In this document: positions 8,701 to 17,325 of the stretch, in pieces
Layout of the letters: each line of letters starts with the position of its first letter
How positions within the stretch are numbered: the stretch's first letter is position 1
Assembly: GCF_002022275.1 (NCBI RefSeq)
Contig: NZ_MSDF01000054.1
Location: forward strand, 62,001 to 126,000
Direction: 5' to 3'
Origin: Pseudomonas fluorescens
Lineage (GTDB): Bacteria; Pseudomonadota; Gammaproteobacteria; Pseudomonadales; Pseudomonadaceae
Length of the DNA: 64,000 nucleotides
Notes under the pieces: generated by a model
Told to the model about the DNA's origin: nothing
The model's input: only the letters and a program-made list of their open reading frames with translations
The model's database searches: none
Translations under genes and position numbers: made by a program

Positions 8701-9699
8701 TTATTTACTTGCATGGGCAAAGGACGGGTGCAGCACCGTGGCGCTTTGCGTTGGCCGGACACGCTTGGCAACCTGCTCCACCACCGCGGCCACGCGCTCT
8801 GTCGCGGTGATCGGCAACATATGCCCGCGCCCCTCCACCACCTGCAGCTTCAGCCCCGGCACCTTGCTGGCCAGGGCCTGGCCATGTCTCTGGAAGTCGA
8901 GCACCTTGTCTTGGGCGCCGTAAATCAACCCGATCGGCAAGGTCAGTTGCGGGTAACGCTTGACCATGTCCGGCAGGTGATCGTTGACCGTGTTGATCTC
9001 GGTGGAGGCGGCGTAGAAGTTGTCAGGACGCATACCGAGCAAGCCGCCGCCGCGCGTGGCGAAGTCTGCAGGCGCGGCATCCGGGGCGAACACGCCCTTC
9101 ACTACCGAGCCCTTGGTGAGCAGCCCGACGGGCAGGGTCAAGGTGTGTGATATCCAGCGCCGCAACCATGCCGGGCGCACCGCCAGTGACAGGAACACCA
9201 GCGGCAGCAGGCGTTGGGGATGGGTCAACGGCGCCACCAGGATCAAACCGGATACCGCATGCGGATGGTCAAGCGCCAGTGACAGCGCAATCGCCCCGCC
9301 GAGGGAATGCCCCAGCACCAGCGGTCTATCCAGGTCGAGCGTCTTGATAAAGCTGGCCACCTGACGAGCCTGGGCCGGCAGGTCGGCGGCTGTCCCGGAA
9401 TGCCGGGTCGAATAGCCCGAGCCCGGACGGTCGAGGGTGATGACCCGAAAGCGCTCACGCAATTGGCCGGACAAGGCATACGTCAGGTTGCGACTGCTGC
9501 CCATCAGCCCATGAATCATGACCAGCGGCGGGCCTTTGCCCTCATCGACATAATGAAAGCGCTCGCCGTCCACCTCGACAAAGCGCCCGTTGATCGGAAC
9601 GGTGGTTTCAATACGCCGTGTCATCAAGGCACTGAAGGCCCACAACACGACGCTCGCACCCACCACCACACCTGCAGCGACTACCCACTCGACAGCCAT
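8701..9699 (-). CDS. alpha/beta-fold hydrolase, membrane-anchored
   Basis: The 332-residue product starts with one N-terminal transmembrane helix (VVAAGVVVGASVVLWAFSAL) and continues into an alpha/beta hydrolase domain. The oxyanion HG is in MIHGLMG, the nucleophile elbow is GHSLGG, the acid is in YGAQDKV and the histidine in GRGHMLP, so the triad is complete. AGAGGACCGAGCT before the ATG at 9697-9699 sets the start. It is divergent from the monooxygenase operon at 9993. An esterase beside a Baeyer-Villiger-type enzyme often hydrolyses the ester it makes. That link is inferred from context; substrate is unknown. Confidence 0.8.
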   Translation of the reverse strand: MAVEWVVAAGVVVGASVVLWAFSALMTRRIETTVPINGRFVEVDGERFHYVDEGKGPPLVMIHGLMGSSRNLTYALSGQLRERFRVITLDRPGSGYSTRHSGTAADLPAQARQVASFIKTLDLDRPLVLGHSLGGAIALSLALDHPHAVSGLILVAPLTHPQRLLPLVFLSLAVRPAWLRRWISHTLTLPVGLLTKGSVVKGVFAPDAAPADFATRGGGLLGMRPDNFYAASTEINTVNDHLPDMVKRYPQLTLPIGLIYGAQDKVLDFQRHGQALASKVPGLKLQVVEGRGHMLPITATERVAAVVEQVAKRVRPTQSATVLHPSFAHASK

Positions 9700-9992
9700 A
9701 GCTCGGTCCTCTGCTTCCCTGCTGCTGGCGACCCGACCGGAATTGGTAGAGGCCTCAGCCATCGTCCACACCCTGGACCTTAACGTCCTGCACACCGTGC
9801 TCGTCCGTCGGACAAGTCGCGTATGCGGAACAAGGCCCTAGCGTAGGCGATTTTTTCAGGTAGATTATTTAAAATCTTTTTTAAAATAAATAATTCATTT
9901 TTCCATTGCAATGGTGTTCTATCTAAAAGACACAACAAAAAAACAGGAGCACATCCGATGCCCGCGAAACGCTTACCCATGAGGCTCTGCCT

Positions 9993-11531
9993 ATGACTGC
10001 CCCCAGCGATTCAATCGACATCGCCATCATCGGTTCAGGTTTTGCCGGCCTGTGTATGGCGATCAAACTCAAGGAAGCCGGGCTTACCGACTTCTTTATT
10101 GCCGAGCAGGCCGACACCCTCGGCGGCACCTGGCGCGACAACCACTACCCGGGTTGCGCGTGTGACGTGCAGTCCCATGTGTACTCGTTTTCGTTCGCGC
10201 CCAACCCGGACTGGACACGGCAATTCGCGCCGCAGGCGGAGATCCGCGCGTACCTCGAGACGTGCGCCGAGCGTTTTGAATTGGCGCCTTACCTGCGTTT
10301 CGGCATGGGCCTTGAGCGCGCGGTGTTTGATGAACAGCAGCAACGTTGGCAGTTAAGTTTCAGCGATGGCCGCCAAGTCAGCGCGCGGGTGCTGGTGTCG
10401 GGCATGGGCGGGTTGTCGCGCCCGGCGCTGCCGGATATTCCGGGGCTCGACAGCTTCAAGGGCAAGCGCTTCCACTCCCAGCAGTGGGACCACGCCTATT
10501 CGCTGAAGGGCAAACGCGTGGCGGTGATCGGCACCGGCGCCAGCGCCATTCAATTCGTGCCGCAGATTGCACCGCAAGTGGCGCACCTGGACCTGTTCCA
10601 GCGCACACCGCCGTGGATCATGCCCAAGCCGGACCGCGCGATTTCAGCGGTCGAACGCTGGTTCTTCAAACACCTGCCCTTCACCCAGCGCCTGGTGCGC
10701 GGCGCCTTTTACTGGGCGCTGGAAGGTCGCGTGATCGGCTTCGCGTTGCACCCGCGCCTGATGAAAATGGTGCAAAGCATTGCCACACGTCACCTGCACA
10801 AACAGGTGGCCCGTCCTACTCTGCGCAAGGCGCTCACGCCGGACTACACCATTGGCTGCAAACGCATACTGATCTCCAACGACTATTACCCGGCGCTGTC
10901 ACGCAGCAATGTCGAGGTGGTGACCGACAAGGTCCTGCGCATCGAAGCCGATGGCGTGATCACCGCTGACGGCATCAAGCACCCGGCCGACTGCCTGATC
11001 TTCGGCACCGGCTTTCAGGCCACTGACCCCATGCCTCGCGATTGCATCATCGGCCGTGACGGGGTCGACCTGATGGACGCCTGGCGCGACGGCGCGCATG
11101 CCTATAAAGGCACCACGGTGCCGGGCTATCCGAACCTGTTCCTGATCGTCGGGCCGAACACCGGCCTGGGGCATAACTCGATGATTCTGATGATCGAGGC
11201 GCAGGTCACCTACATCCTTGATGCACTGAAGCAAATGCAGCAACGGCGCATCGCCAGCGTCGACGTCAAACCCGCAGTGGAACAGGCCTACAACACGCAA
11301 TTGCAGGACCAGCTCAAGCGCACCATCTGGAACACCGGCGGCTGCCAAAGCTGGTACCTCGACCCGCGCACCGGCAAGAACACCACGCTGTGGCCGGGTT
11401 CCACCTGGGGTTTCAAGCGGGTGACCCGGCACTTTGCACTCAAGGACTATGTGGCCAGCCCGCTTGCGCTCAACCCCGCGCCCCGCCCGGTGGCGACGCC
11501 TCACTCCACCGCTGAAGGGAGCTTGTCATGA
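9993..11531 (+). CDS. flavin-binding monooxygenase, Baeyer-Villiger type
   Basis: The 512-residue product has an FAD-binding GSGFAG (14-19), the Baeyer-Villiger fingerprint FKGKRFHSQQW (FxGxxxHxxxW, residues 155-165) and an NADPH-binding GTGASA just after it. Such enzymes insert oxygen next to a carbonyl, turning ketones into esters. Related flavin monooxygenases (AlmA) act on long-chain alkanes in Acinetobacter. ATGAGG lies nine nucleotides before the ATG. Its stop overlaps the next gene by 4 nt (ATGA), so the two are translationally coupled. Sub-terminal alkane oxidation is a plausible use given alkB and fadL nearby, but the substrate cannot be read from the sequence. Confidence 0.88.
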   Translation: MTAPSDSIDIAIIGSGFAGLCMAIKLKEAGLTDFFIAEQADTLGGTWRDNHYPGCACDVQSHVYSFSFAPNPDWTRQFAPQAEIRAYLETCAERFELAPYLRFGMGLERAVFDEQQQRWQLSFSDGRQVSARVLVSGMGGLSRPALPDIPGLDSFKGKRFHSQQWDHAYSLKGKRVAVIGTGASAIQFVPQIAPQVAHLDLFQRTPPWIMPKPDRAISAVERWFFKHLPFTQRLVRGAFYWALEGRVIGFALHPRLMKMVQSIATRHLHKQVARPTLRKALTPDYTIGCKRILISNDYYPALSRSNVEVVTDKVLRIEADGVITADGIKHPADCLIFGTGFQATDPMPRDCIIGRDGVDLMDAWRDGAHAYKGTTVPGYPNLFLIVGPNTGLGHNSMILMIEAQVTYILDALKQMQQRRIASVDVKPAVEQAYNTQLQDQLKRTIWNTGGCQSWYLDPRTGKNTTLWPGSTWGFKRVTRHFALKDYVASPLALNPAPRPVATPHSTAEGSLS

Positions 11532-12418
11532 AGTCATTCAACGGCCGCGTGGCGGCGATTACCGGTGCGGCGTCCGGCATGGGCCGCGCCCTGGCCCTGG
11601 CGTTGGCGCGAGAAGGCTGCCACCTGGCCCTCGCAGACAAGAACAGCCAAGGGCTGGAGCACACTCGAGCGCTGATCAAGACCTCGACACTGTCGCCAGT
11701 CATGATCACCACCCAGGTGCTGGATGTGTCCGACCGCCAGGCCATGGAGGACTGGGCCGCGCGCTGTGTGGTGGATCACGGCGAGGTCAACCTGGTGTTC
11801 AACAATGCCGGGGTGGCGCTGTCGAGCACCGTCGAAGGTGTGGACTATGCCGACCTTGAATGGATAGTCGGCATCAACTTCTGGGGCGTGGTGCACGGCA
11901 CCAAGGCGTTCCTGCCCCATTTGAAAGCCAGCGGCGACGGCCACATCATCAATACCTCCAGCGTATTTGGGCTGTTTGCCCAACCCGGCATGAGCGGCTA
12001 CAACGCCACCAAATTCGCCGTGCGCGGCTTCACCGAATCCCTGCGCCAGGAACTCGACCTGCAACGCTGCGGCGTGTCCGCCACCTGCGTGCACCCCGGT
12101 GGCATTCGCACCGATATCTGCCGCAGCAGCCGCATCGACGCGAACATGACCGGCTTTTTGATCCAGAGCGAGCAACAGGCCCGCGCCGATTTTGAAAAGC
12201 TGTTTATCACCGATGCCGACACCGCCGCCAAAGTGATCCTGCAAGGCGTGCGCAAGAATAAACGCCGCGTATTGATCGGCCGCGATGCCTATTTTCTCGA
12301 CGTGCTCGCGCGCGTTTTGCCGGCGGCCTATCAGGCGTTGGTGGTATTTGCCAGCAAACGTATGGCGCCCAAACACCGCACGCCGGTGTTTGAAACCAAC
12401 GACGAACCCCGTCTCTGA
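11528..12418 (+). CDS. short-chain dehydrogenase/reductase
   Basis: The 296-residue SDR has the cofactor motif TGAASGMG near the N-terminus, NNAG (in FNNAGVA) and the catalytic YNATK, with Ser in INTSS. It probably oxidises an alcohol or reduces a ketone with NAD(P). Coupling to the upstream Baeyer-Villiger-type enzyme (ATGA overlap) suggests they act in sequence, for example secondary alcohol to ketone to ester. The C-terminal ~50 residues are basic and hydrophobic (VLARVLPAAYQALVVF) and may touch the membrane. Confidence 0.85.
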   Translation: MKSFNGRVAAITGAASGMGRALALALAREGCHLALADKNSQGLEHTRALIKTSTLSPVMITTQVLDVSDRQAMEDWAARCVVDHGEVNLVFNNAGVALSSTVEGVDYADLEWIVGINFWGVVHGTKAFLPHLKASGDGHIINTSSVFGLFAQPGMSGYNATKFAVRGFTESLRQELDLQRCGVSATCVHPGGIRTDICRSSRIDANMTGFLIQSEQQARADFEKLFITDADTAAKVILQGVRKNKRRVLIGRDAYFLDVLARVLPAAYQALVVFASKRMAPKHRTPVFETNDEPRL

Positions 12419-12433
12419 ACAGGAGTACGCACC

Positions 12434-13282
12434 ATGTTGCCGATCCGTCGCGATATCCGTTTCGCCTTGCCTGCCGAGCACATCAAGGACTGGCACGAAC
12501 AAGGCCCCTTCATCACCCACTTTTTCAACGCGTTGTCGTTGCTGTTTCCCCAGGGCGAGCTGTTTTTCATGGACAGCGTGCGCCACTATCGCCAACGCAT
12601 CGATGACCCGGACCTGAAGAAAGAGATTCAGGGTTTCATCGGCCAGGAAGCCATGCACAGCCGCGAACACGTCGCTTACAACGACCTGCTGCAAGCCGCT
12701 GGTCTGCCCGCCCATACCCTGGACCGACGCCTCAAATTCATCCTCGACCTGCAGAAAAAACACCTGCCGCCAGCCTTCAACCTCGCGGTCACCATCGCCC
12801 TTGAGCATTACACGGCAATGCTTGCGGAAATTCTGCTCAGCGACCCCTCGCGATTTGGCAAATCCCTCAAGGGCTATCAACAAATGTGGTACTGGCATGC
12901 CCTGGAAGAAACCGAGCACAAAGCCGTGGCCTTCGATGTGTGGAATAGCGTGATCAAACCCGGGCCGGGGCGTTATCTGCTGCGCACCGGGACCATGCTG
13001 ACCACCACCCTGTTCTTCTGGCTGGTGGTGTTTGACTTCCACCTGCGCCTGCTCATCGCCGATCGCAAGTCGGGTGGGCACGTGAAGGGGTTCTGGCGGA
13101 CGCTCAAGTTTCTCTACGGCCCCAGGGGCGTGTTCCCGCGCATGCTGCGGCCGTGGTTGCACTACTTCAAGCCGGGTTTTCATCCGTGGGATCACGACAA
13201 CCGCGCGCGCTTGGCGAGGATCGATGGTTTGGTCGAAGAGATCGAGCAGACCCGACGCGATTATGCCACTACCCAGGCCTAA
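12434..13282 (+). CDS. metal-dependent hydrolase family protein (PF10118-like)
   Basis: The 282-residue protein begins MLPIRRDIRFALPAEH. It contains conserved acidic/histidine motifs (GQEAMHSREHVAYN, ALEHYTAML, WHALEETEHKA) arranged like a helical di-metal site. I place it in the predicted metal-dependent hydrolase family COG3687/PF10118, whose biochemical role is not established. GAACAGGAGTACGCACC precedes the ATG. It is the third gene of the monooxygenase-SDR operon, 15 nt after the SDR stop, and overlaps the convergent EAL gene by 4 nt. The ExxH spacing could equally fit a ferritin-like di-iron protein. Confidence 0.7.
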   Translation: MLPIRRDIRFALPAEHIKDWHEQGPFITHFFNALSLLFPQGELFFMDSVRHYRQRIDDPDLKKEIQGFIGQEAMHSREHVAYNDLLQAAGLPAHTLDRRLKFILDLQKKHLPPAFNLAVTIALEHYTAMLAEILLSDPSRFGKSLKGYQQMWYWHALEETEHKAVAFDVWNSVIKPGPGRYLLRTGTMLTTTLFFWLVVFDFHLRLLIADRKSGGHVKGFWRTLKFLYGPRGVFPRMLRPWLHYFKPGFHPWDHDNRARLARIDGLVEEIEQTRRDYATTQA

Positions 13283-15351
13283 CCTTGCGTCTGTGCGCGC
13301 TCGCGCACGAAGCCTTGCACCTGATCGCCTGGCAGCGCCTTGCTGAAATACCAGCCCTGAATAAACAGCTCAGTGCCGGTATTCAGAAAGGCCAACTGCT
13401 CGGCGGTTTCCACACCCTCAACCACCACGCCCAGGTTCAGCGCCTCGCAAAAACGCAACATGCCGGTCAGTACCCGGGCGCCCTTGGGGTCGTGCTGAGC
13501 CACCACAAAACTGCGGTCGATCTTGATGAAGTCCACCGGAAACTGGTGCAGGTAACTCAATGCAGAAAACCCGGTGCCAAAATCATCGATATACACCTTG
13601 GCGCCAATCGCTTGCAGTTTCTGGATGGTCTGGCGCGTGGCTGGAACGTCGCTGACCAGCGCATCCTCGGTGATTTCCACCGACACTTGCCCATGGGCCT
13701 GCGCCAGAATTTCCACCAGGCGATCGCCGTGGGCGGCGTTCGTCAGGGTGGCACTGGAAATGTTGATCGTCATCGGCAGGGCAAAGCCGATTTTCTGCCA
13801 TTTCTGATACTGGCGCACCGCCTGTGAAGCGACCCACACGTCCACGTCAGGCATCAACCGCGCCTGCGCCAGCCACTGCAGAAACTCCCAGGGCGAGTGC
13901 ACGGTGCCCTGGTTGTCGCGCGCACGCATCAAGGCCTCGCAGCCGGTACACAGGCCGGTGCGTGTGGAGACTTGGGGCTGGAATTCGAGGTAAAACTCAT
14001 AGTCGCAGATCTGCTGAATGTGGCTCAGCTCGATTGCCTGGCGGGCCAGGGTTCTGTGAGACGCCAGCACCGGGTCCAGCTCACGCAACCGGCCCTTCTC
14101 TTCGAGGCCGCGAAAGGTCATGTCCAGCGACTTGAGATACACCGTGCCGCCTTCGATGGACTGGCGATGAATCGCGCGCACATACGGCGCATACACCAAA
14201 GTCCCCAGCCCCAGCAGCGCCAGTTGCAGCACCACGGCAGCCAGGTCGCCATGGGTGCTGAGGTAGGCGTTGAGCAACACCGGCGCCGTAAACGGCACGC
14301 TGGCCACTGCGGGCGATACCCAACCCAGCTGGACCACCATGAGCGCAACCATCGCGTTAAACGCCGGCACCAGCAGAAACGGAATGAACAGCCGTGGGTT
14401 GAGGATGATCGGCAAGCCGAACAGCAAAACTTCGCTGACATTGAATAACGACAGCGGCAAACTGGCCATTGCCAGCAGTCGCATGGACTTGCTTCTGGAA
14501 AACAGCAGGATCGCCAGCAACAGGCACAACGCGCCGCCCGAGCCACCGATAAACGCAAAACACCCCAGCAAACCGCTGTTGAGCAGGTACTTGATCGGCT
14601 CACCTGCGGCCAGTGAAGCGCCGTTGAGCACCACGGCCTGATCCAGCACATCAAACAATGGCTGCATGGCATACACGCCATGAATCCCAAAGAACCACAG
14701 CAAAGAATTCATCAACGTTACAAACAAACCGCTGCCATAGGGCGATTGCAGCGCGTCCAGTACCTGGGGGCCCTGCAGGTGGGCCACATAGGGAATCTGC
14801 AAGAGTAACGACAACAGCACCACCAGACCTAGCGCAGTCAGCGCGCCGGGCACCACCATATTGATGGTACCGCGCAAGTTGTGACTGACCAGGTTTTCGT
14901 TGACCAGACGGGTCCATCTGAAACGGTGCAGCCAAGCGACTGCCGGCACGTTGATCAGGGGTGACGCAATGGCGATAAACAGCACGAATGTGGCTGACGC
15001 TCGCGGGTATTCACGCAAGACAAAGGTGGCCACCACCACGTGGGCCAGGCAAAGGAACGCCACGGGCAATTGTGGCAAGCGGTACTGGATTGCCAGCATG
15101 TAGCCGATTGAGGCCGCCACCAGCAGTGGTATCACCGAGCTGATCTGGTTATGCAAGCCAGAGAGGAACGCCACCACTGGCGGGTCAAAACCCAGCACCC
15201 TCGCGCACTCGGACAGGATCAGAAAACCGGCCGATACCAGCAAGCACGGCAGGATCCACAACAACCCTTCGCGGATGGCACGCAGCGACTCCGTACTGGC
15301 CAAGGCCGCCAAACGCTGAGTAAGGAAAAGTTTAAACAGCGTTTGCGCCAT
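13279..15351 (-). CDS. c-di-GMP phosphodiesterase with N-terminal PTS EIIC-like membrane domain
   Basis: The 690-residue product has about 430 residues of polytopic membrane sequence resembling PTS sugar permease IIC, then an EAL domain (about 448-690). The EAL domain keeps the residues of active phosphodiesterases: CEALMRA, NISS, EITED, YIDDFGTGFSAL, KIDRSFV and VVVEGVET. It should hydrolyse c-di-GMP. The EIIC-like half may sense or bind a sugar; no EIIA/EIIB domain is attached. GAGGGGCGGGTC precedes the ATG at 15349-15351; a longer frame lacks an equivalent site. It converges on the metal-dependent hydrolase with a 4-nt overlap. Confidence 0.85.
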   Translation of the reverse strand: MAQTLFKLFLTQRLAALASTESLRAIREGLLWILPCLLVSAGFLILSECARVLGFDPPVVAFLSGLHNQISSVIPLLVAASIGYMLAIQYRLPQLPVAFLCLAHVVVATFVLREYPRASATFVLFIAIASPLINVPAVAWLHRFRWTRLVNENLVSHNLRGTINMVVPGALTALGLVVLLSLLLQIPYVAHLQGPQVLDALQSPYGSGLFVTLMNSLLWFFGIHGVYAMQPLFDVLDQAVVLNGASLAAGEPIKYLLNSGLLGCFAFIGGSGGALCLLLAILLFSRSKSMRLLAMASLPLSLFNVSEVLLFGLPIILNPRLFIPFLLVPAFNAMVALMVVQLGWVSPAVASVPFTAPVLLNAYLSTHGDLAAVVLQLALLGLGTLVYAPYVRAIHRQSIEGGTVYLKSLDMTFRGLEEKGRLRELDPVLASHRTLARQAIELSHIQQICDYEFYLEFQPQVSTRTGLCTGCEALMRARDNQGTVHSPWEFLQWLAQARLMPDVDVWVASQAVRQYQKWQKIGFALPMTINISSATLTNAAHGDRLVEILAQAHGQVSVEITEDALVSDVPATRQTIQKLQAIGAKVYIDDFGTGFSALSYLHQFPVDFIKIDRSFVVAQHDPKGARVLTGMLRFCEALNLGVVVEGVETAEQLAFLNTGTELFIQGWYFSKALPGDQVQGFVRERAQTQG

Positions 15352-15543
15352 GACCCGCCCCTCTGCCCATCGCGATCTGCCCCTGATAGGCAGGCCCGAA
15401 AAACCCTCGGTAACGCTACACGTCCTGACGCCGGGAGCGAAAGACTTTTGCCGTAACACTTGTAATTATTCAGAAATAATTTTTCTCGCGCTATGCTTGT
15501 TGAATTCTGTACAGGAGCTCGACGTCAGGGAGACTCGCTCGAT

Positions 15544-15804
15544 ATGCGCGACAAGCTGTTAAACCCACTACCCCCGGTAATGTTCAACGCACTGCTGTGG
15601 TTGTGCGCGGTAACGATATTGCTCATGCTCAAAAACGTGATCACACCGCTCTTCGAGGTGATCGATGATGATTGGCTGGATTTGGACCTCGCGGTGGCAC
15701 TGTGTGCCTACGTGCTATTGTTTTTGCTTGAGCCAATGCGAAACCGTATCAATCGCCGCTTACGCAAACGTAGTCGGCGCAAAGAGAATCGTCACAGGAG
15801 TTAA
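15544..15804 (+). CDS. small membrane protein of unknown function
   Basis: The 86-residue protein has two hydrophobic helices (MFNALLWLCAVTILLML and LAVALCAYVLLFLL) separated by an acidic loop (EVIDDDWLDLD). The tail is very basic (NRRLRKRSRRKENRHRS). I chose the ATG at 15544 because GGGAG lies upstream; the ATG 51 nt earlier has no ribosome site. It ends 3 nt before the next gene's TTG start, so the pair is probably one unit. I do not recognise a family. Confidence 0.65.
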   Translation: MRDKLLNPLPPVMFNALLWLCAVTILLMLKNVITPLFEVIDDDWLDLDLAVALCAYVLLFLLEPMRNRINRRLRKRSRRKENRHRS

Positions 15805-15807
15805 CAT

Positions 15808-16137
15808 TTGTCAGAACCCGGCGATAATCACCAACGCGCCCTGGACCGCTTCTTAAGCGAACACCCGGACGTGGCCACACAGTTGAACACGCTCAATCCC
15901 CTCGCGGCGCAGGCCAAGAAAGAAACCCTGGCGCAGTACCGCGCCGAACGCCTGCACGAAGCCTTCGAAGCCGAAGCGGAACGCCAGCATTTATTTGCCT
16001 GGGAGCTGACCCTCAAGTTGACGGCCGACTCGCCCGACGCGTTTGAAGCCCAACGCCTGGAAGTGCACAAGGAGGTCGCGCAGATGGCCGGGTTAAGCTG
16101 GGCTGAGTACTGCCAGTTACATGGGTTGGTCAGTTAA
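15808..16137 (+). CDS. DUF6388-like small protein, TTG start
   Basis: This 109-residue, mostly helical, acidic soluble protein includes LSEHPDVATQLNTLNP and AGLSWAEYCQLHGLVS. It is probably the Pseudomonas DUF6388 family, called from memory of family appearance; function unknown. The start is a TTG at 15808-15810, set by AGGAG seven nucleotides upstream. No in-frame ATG gives a plausible alternative. It ends 7 nt from the convergent stk1 stop. Confidence 0.6.
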   Translation: MSEPGDNHQRALDRFLSEHPDVATQLNTLNPLAAQAKKETLAQYRAERLHEAFEAEAERQHLFAWELTLKLTADSPDAFEAQRLEVHKEVAQMAGLSWAEYCQLHGLVS

Positions 16138-16144
16138 GTATTTG

Positions 16145-16987
16145 CTACAGGGACCAGAATCGCCGGTGCCCGCCCCACACCTCCGCCAGCTGCGCGACGC
16201 TGATATTTCGGCGCTGCGGGTCTACCGACAATGCCACTCGCAAGGCGTGCCAGCACTGCCTGGGCAGTTGCCGAGGGCGCGCGAGCTTTTGCGTGAGCTG
16301 ACGATCCTCAAGGCGTTTTCCATAGGCCAGCGCGTAGAGCACGCACGCTGCGCCATACAGGTCGCAAGCGGCGGTCAAAACACCGCCGGCGAGTAGTTCC
16401 GGGGCGGCGTAAGCGGGTGTCCAGGCGTTAAAACGGTTACGGCTCAGGCTCGGCAAACCCGCCGTCACCTGCGCTTGCCCATGGCCCAAACCGAAATCGA
16501 ACAAACGCACGCCCGCTTCGCCCACCATGATATTCGAGGGTTTGATATCACCGTGCAGCACCTGTTGCTGATGGATGTATGCCAGTGCCTCCAATAACTG
16601 CACAGCCATGGGTTGCAGCTCTCGCCAGGGCAATCCTTCAGGGCACTCCTGGAGCAACCTGTCGAGGGTGATACCGTGCATCAATTCCATGATGAAAAAA
16701 GCCGCCTGCCGGGGGGTGTCCACCTCGAATGAAAACGCTCGGACCACACGGGCGTGGCTCAGGCTGCGGGTCAAGGCAAACTCGCTGTACAGCAGCACAT
16801 GCGCATCCGGGCACCCGGAAATCGCCTCGCCCAACAGCTTGACGGCCACCCAGGGGGTGGGCTCGCCAAATTGCTCGTGCAACAGATCTCGGGCGCGATA
16901 CACCACCCCCATACCGCCCCGGCCCAACTCGCGTTCAAGCTGATAACGCCCCGCGAGCAAGGTGCACGGCGCCAGTCCGTCTCTCAT
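16145..16987 (-). CDS. stk1: T6SS-associated Ser/Thr protein kinase (Stk1/PpkA type)
   Basis: The 280-residue Hanks-type kinase has a glycine loop ELGRGGMGVVYRA, the lysine in AVKLLGE, an HGDIKPSN catalytic loop (HGD replacing the usual HRD) and a DFG in LFDFGLG. There is no transmembrane or sensor domain, as in Stk1 of HSI-II-type T6SS clusters. That kinase works with phosphatase Stp1 on the FHA protein to control assembly. It starts 4 nt inside the end of the stp1 remnant, so translation was coupled. The phosphatase partner is broken, so any kinase activity would be unopposed by it. Confidence 0.85.
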   Translation of the reverse strand: MRDGLAPCTLLAGRYQLERELGRGGMGVVYRARDLLHEQFGEPTPWVAVKLLGEAISGCPDAHVLLYSEFALTRSLSHARVVRAFSFEVDTPRQAAFFIMELMHGITLDRLLQECPEGLPWRELQPMAVQLLEALAYIHQQQVLHGDIKPSNIMVGEAGVRLFDFGLGHGQAQVTAGLPSLSRNRFNAWTPAYAAPELLAGGVLTAACDLYGAACVLYALAYGKRLEDRQLTQKLARPRQLPRQCWHALRVALSVDPQRRNISVAQLAEVWGGHRRFWSL

Positions 16988-17325
16988 GTCTTTACCACCA
17001 CCGCAGTGAAATCATCCGGGGAAGGCCTGCATGACGCGCTCGCGAATAAACGGTCCAGCACCTGCACGGGTGATCCCTCGCTCAAACCTCTCCCCAGATC
17101 ACCGTGGCTGAGTATTTGATAGAGCCCATCGGAGCACAACAGAAACACATCACCCGGGCGCGTGCTCAGCTCCAGCACTTCAAGGTGCAGCGACCGATGA
17201 GCACCGACCGCTCGGGTCAACGCCCTGGCAGCCGGGTGGGCCTGCGCCTGGACCGCACTCAAATGGCCCTCATCCATGAGCTGGCGCAACAGCGAATGAT
17301 CCCGGGACAGCTGGTATCTGCCTCC
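16984..17325 (-). pseudogene. stp1: stp1 PP2C phosphatase remnant, 5' half deleted
   Basis: Only the C-terminal ~114 codons survive, reading GRYQLSRDHSLLRQ and onward. They include the PP2C motifs LLCSDGLY and PDDFTAVVV. The N-terminal half, which would hold the DGxG metal-binding aspartate, is replaced by the end of tssM in another frame. A non-ATG start at 17289 is possible but would give a catalytically dead fragment. The gene normally sits between tssM and stk1 in HSI-II clusters. The junction lies within about 17315-17340. Confidence 0.8.

Noticed and set aside
16984..17289. Short phosphatase frame as an independent functional gene
   Set aside because: It lacks the N-terminal half of the PP2C fold, including the metal-binding aspartate motif, and starts inside the tssM fusion. 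It is a remnant.
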